DNA from: Fibrobacter succinogenes
GTDB lineage: Bacteria; Fibrobacterota; Fibrobacteria; Fibrobacterales; Fibrobacteraceae
Reading direction: 5' to 3'
NCBI GenBank assembly: GCA_902771595.1
Contig: CACXXH010000005.1
Span: 1-52,338 of the forward strand
Length of the DNA stretch: 52,338 bases
The notes under the pieces are model-generated. The model worked only from the letters and a program-made list of their open reading frames with translations, did no database searches and was not told where the DNA came from. Shown in pieces: positions 50,414-52,338 of the stretch. The position numbers were made by a program, and so were the translations under genes. The stretch's first letter is position 1, and each line of letters begins with the position of its first letter.

Positions 50414-52084
50414 CTACTTTACAACTTTATATGTATTGCCGCCGACCTTCACCAGCATGACTCCCCTATTGCCAATGCGAATCTCGTGCATTGCGGACTG
50501 CGTCTTCGAGGCCTTCAGCACACGGCCATTCAAGTCGGTGACCGTAAACATCGAACCGATCGGAGCATTTTCAATGACAATGGAGCCGTTGTGCGACAGC
50601 ACCTTCACGCCAGCGAAATCCATGCGTGCGGCAATCTTCTCCGGATCAGAAATTTCCGGTTCCGGCTTCTTCGCAGTCACCGTCACCTCGTAGAGTTTGC
50701 ACGATTCAAACGAATTGAAAGTCGTCTCCGTATCATAAGTAACGCCGTTGTACACGTTGCTGTCGACGGTCTTTTTCTCGACTTGTGGTTTCTCCTTCCA
50801 TATCTTGAAATTGCCGGTCAGGTGGAGCATGGCGAGGTAATGCACCAGGCCGTCGTAGTAGCGTTGGCTGCCCACGATGGGCTTGGAATCCCAAGCCTTC
50901 TGCAGCACCTTCTTGACCAAATCCTTGTAGCTCTCTTCTTCAAGCAGAGCGTAGGTAGCAACTGCATTCGCACCGGCCTGGCCGATGGTGAAATCGCCGT
51001 ATCCGCTGGTGCCGTCCCAGTTGAAGTGGCCGTGCCTGTAGCCGTCCCTCTCGAAGAAGTCCGTGATGACCTTCGCAATCTTCGTCTGGCGCTCCATATC
51101 CACACCGAACAGGTAGCTATCCATGCCGTAGTTCATGGGGCAGCGGATGGCATCGAACGCATACTTCGTGGAGTTGTCGCTAAAGGCATGGTGCGGCGTT
51201 CCGTCGAAGTTGCTGTAGTCGCTGCACAGGCCCGACTTCGGGTTTGCGGAATTGTAGATATGGTCGCGGGTCGCCTTCGTCGCCTTTTTCCACTTATCGG
51301 TGTTGGTAGTCGACCAGCGGCTGAACAGGTCTACGAATGCAGGCAAACTATAAGAGGCATCGCCCCAGGTGTTGTTGCCGTCAGACGGCTGGAAGGTTGC
51401 GATAAAAGACTGTTCGCTGTACAGGGACTGGCCGTTGCCTTTCCAGCAGGCCTTCAAGATGCTCTGCGCATCCCTCATGTAGCCTTCGTCGTTCCAGCGG
51501 TGGGCAGCAAACAGGAGCGACATCATGAAGTAGATTTCGCCATCGGGAGCGTTGCCCCAGTCGCGCACGGAACCGTCGCGGTTAGCCTGCCAGGCGAAAT
51601 AGCCGGAGCCGCCCGTGGCAGGGTCCTTCCACATGTGCTTCTTGGCCCAGTTCCAGAGCTTGTCGAATTGTTCCCTGTGATTGGTCTGCACGGCAATCAT
51701 CATGCCGTAGCTCATGCCTTCGGAACGGATGTCGTTGTTGTTGATATCGACGATGTAGCCGCCATCGCGGTCTTCGTAATACACAGTCTTGTCATTCTGG
51801 CCGCCAAAGTAATGGTTCCAGAGTTCGTCAAGCTTGTCCTGGATATCCTTGTCGGTCTTGCCGAGGAAAGTCTTGAACGGGCTCGTGTAATCACCCGTGT
51901 AGTAGGCGCCCGTAGATTGCGTACCATCCTTTTCGCAATCGGGGCCAAAGTAGGCTCCGCTATCGTCGAAGAATGTGTCGGTGTAAATTTGCGATTCAGC
52001 TGCAACGGCAATGGATGCACTCAGCAGTGAAACGTAAGCGATAGCGGCGATCCCTGAGGCCGCTTTTTTGGATAGGTTTTTCAT
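50414..52084 (-). CDS. Secreted glycoside hydrolase family 8 enzyme with C-terminal sorting domain
   Basis: A 556-residue exported glycanase. The signal peptide runs to SIAVAAE. The (alpha/alpha)6 GH8 domain spans ~30-420: the general acid is Glu122 in RSEGMSYGMM, the conserved Asp181 is in NAPDGEIYFMMSLLFA, and the probable base is Asp311 in AFDAIRCP. GH8 contains cellulases, xylanases, chitosanases and reducing-end xylose-releasing oligoxylanases; the exact specificity is not decided here, though xylan is plausible. A linker (KKPEPEISDPEK) leads to a type IX-style sorting domain (VTDLNGRVLKASKTQ ... VMLVKVGGNTYKVVK). GGGAG lies 7 bases before the ATG, with a TATATTATAAT region further upstream. 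Confidence 0.95.
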   Translation of the reverse strand: MKNLSKKAASGIAAIAYVSLLSASIAVAAESQIYTDTFFDDSGAYFGPDCEKDGTQSTGAYYTGDYTSPFKTFLGKTDKDIQDKLDELWNHYFGGQNDKTVYYEDRDGGYIVDINNNDIRSEGMSYGMMIAVQTNHREQFDKLWNWAKKHMWKDPATGGSGYFAWQANRDGSVRDWGNAPDGEIYFMMSLLFAAHRWNDEGYMRDAQSILKACWKGNGQSLYSEQSFIATFQPSDGNNTWGDASYSLPAFVDLFSRWSTTNTDKWKKATKATRDHIYNSANPKSGLCSDYSNFDGTPHHAFSDNSTKYAFDAIRCPMNYGMDSYLFGVDMERQTKIAKVITDFFERDGYRHGHFNWDGTSGYGDFTIGQAGANAVATYALLEEESYKDLVKKVLQKAWDSKPIVGSQRYYDGLVHYLAMLHLTGNFKIWKEKPQVEKKTVDSNVYNGVTYDTETTFNSFESCKLYEVTVTAKKPEPEISDPEKIAARMDFAGVKVLSHNGSIVIENAPIGSMFTVTDLNGRVLKASKTQSAMHEIRIGNRGVMLVKVGGNTYKVVK

Positions 52085-52240
52085 TTTGTTCTCCCAATCT
52101 GATGTTATAACCTATCCATAACAAACCCGATTATAATATAGATAAGGGAGGCCCGATTTCACCTATCGCAAGGAAAAAGCCGTTGTTACTCAAAACAACG
52201 CGAAGCACCCTAAAATCAAGCAAACAGCGGCCATAAATCA

Positions 52241-52271
52241 AAAAAAAGGGACCCGCCGGCGAAGCCGGCGG
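52241..52271 (-). terminator. Terminator of the gene entering from the right edge
   Basis: An 8-bp perfect stem CCGCCGGC/GCCGGCGG (52253-52271, loop GAA), followed on the minus strand by GTCCC and a run of T (52241-52247). Confidence 0.85.
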
Positions 52272-52301
52272 TTCTTCATATACGGGCGTAGCCCTACAAT
52301 A

Positions 52302-52338
52302 CTAGCGGCGTGCAAGGGCACGCACGTCAATCTGCCAC
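52302..52338 (-). CDS. C-terminal end of a CDS continuing beyond the window (partial)
   Basis: On the minus strand the last complete codons read WQIDVRALARR followed by TAG, just upstream of a strong minus-strand terminator. Only 11 residues are visible, so the product cannot be named. Confidence 0.45.
   Translation of the reverse strand, partial: WQIDVRALARR

Overview
The window looks like a chromosome segment of a Fibrobacter-type bacterium (Fibrobacterota, FCB group). The reasons are two proteins of the TIGR02147 family first defined from Fibrobacter succinogenes paralogs, secreted proteins ending in type IX secretion-like C-terminal sorting domains, a secreted GH8 glycanase, many lipoproteins, and Bacteroidetes-like TAnnTTTG promoter boxes placed directly before start codons. 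This assignment comes from gene content alone; no database search was run. No tRNA, rRNA, CRISPR array, insertion sequence or prophage was seen, and no stretch longer than 300 bases lacks a gene or a described element.

Layout. 1-7.0 kb (minus): a radical SAM enzyme, a 1584-residue secreted von Willebrand A protein, and rubrerythrin. 7.0-9.2 kb: the first TIGR02147 gene with an overlapping lipoprotein gene, behind a promoter carrying a perfect palindrome. 9.3-18.0 kb: secreted polysaccharide deacetylase, GNAT acetyltransferase, argB-argD, ferredoxin, a DUF4823-like lipoprotein, a PLP aminotransferase, a ketopantoate-reductase-like enzyme and ffh. 18.1-21.1 kb: a lipoprotein, then the second TIGR02147 gene followed by two lipoproteins. 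21.1-38.9 kb: housekeeping and envelope genes: priA, a DUF349 repeat protein, a Sua5/TsaC-type enzyme, a VanX-like dipeptidase, a TonB-dependent-receptor-like protein, an omega-amidase-like hydrolase, a small two-gene unit, maltokinase, cysE, nth, UDP-xylose synthase, and a thiL-pilB/gspE pair. 39-44.7 kb: two uncharacterised genes and five tandem paralogous barrel-like envelope proteins, with the remnant of a sixth. 44.8-52.3 kb: efp and epmB (divergent), htpG, a DUF1846 gene and the GH8 enzyme.

How genes work together. EpmB and EF-P form a translation-factor/modifier pair reading outward from a 41-bp spacer. ArgB and ArgD are successive-but-one arginine enzymes with overlapping genes. ThiL and the PilB/GspE ATPase overlap by ATGA. 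GH8, the polysaccharide deacetylase and the envelope receptor fit a fibre-degrading lifestyle.

The best candidate for an undescribed system is the TIGR02147-lipoprotein cassette, present twice. Each copy has a predicted HTH-containing TIGR02147 protein, GTATCAT elements at nearly the same distance from a TATATT box, and one or two downstream lipoproteins. These three lipoproteins look different overall but share a four-cysteine scaffold. Other notable signals are the tandem barrel family with a decayed member, widespread near-leaderless promoters, and several families of structured intergenic repeats, one of which may have removed the start codon of the VanX-like gene.
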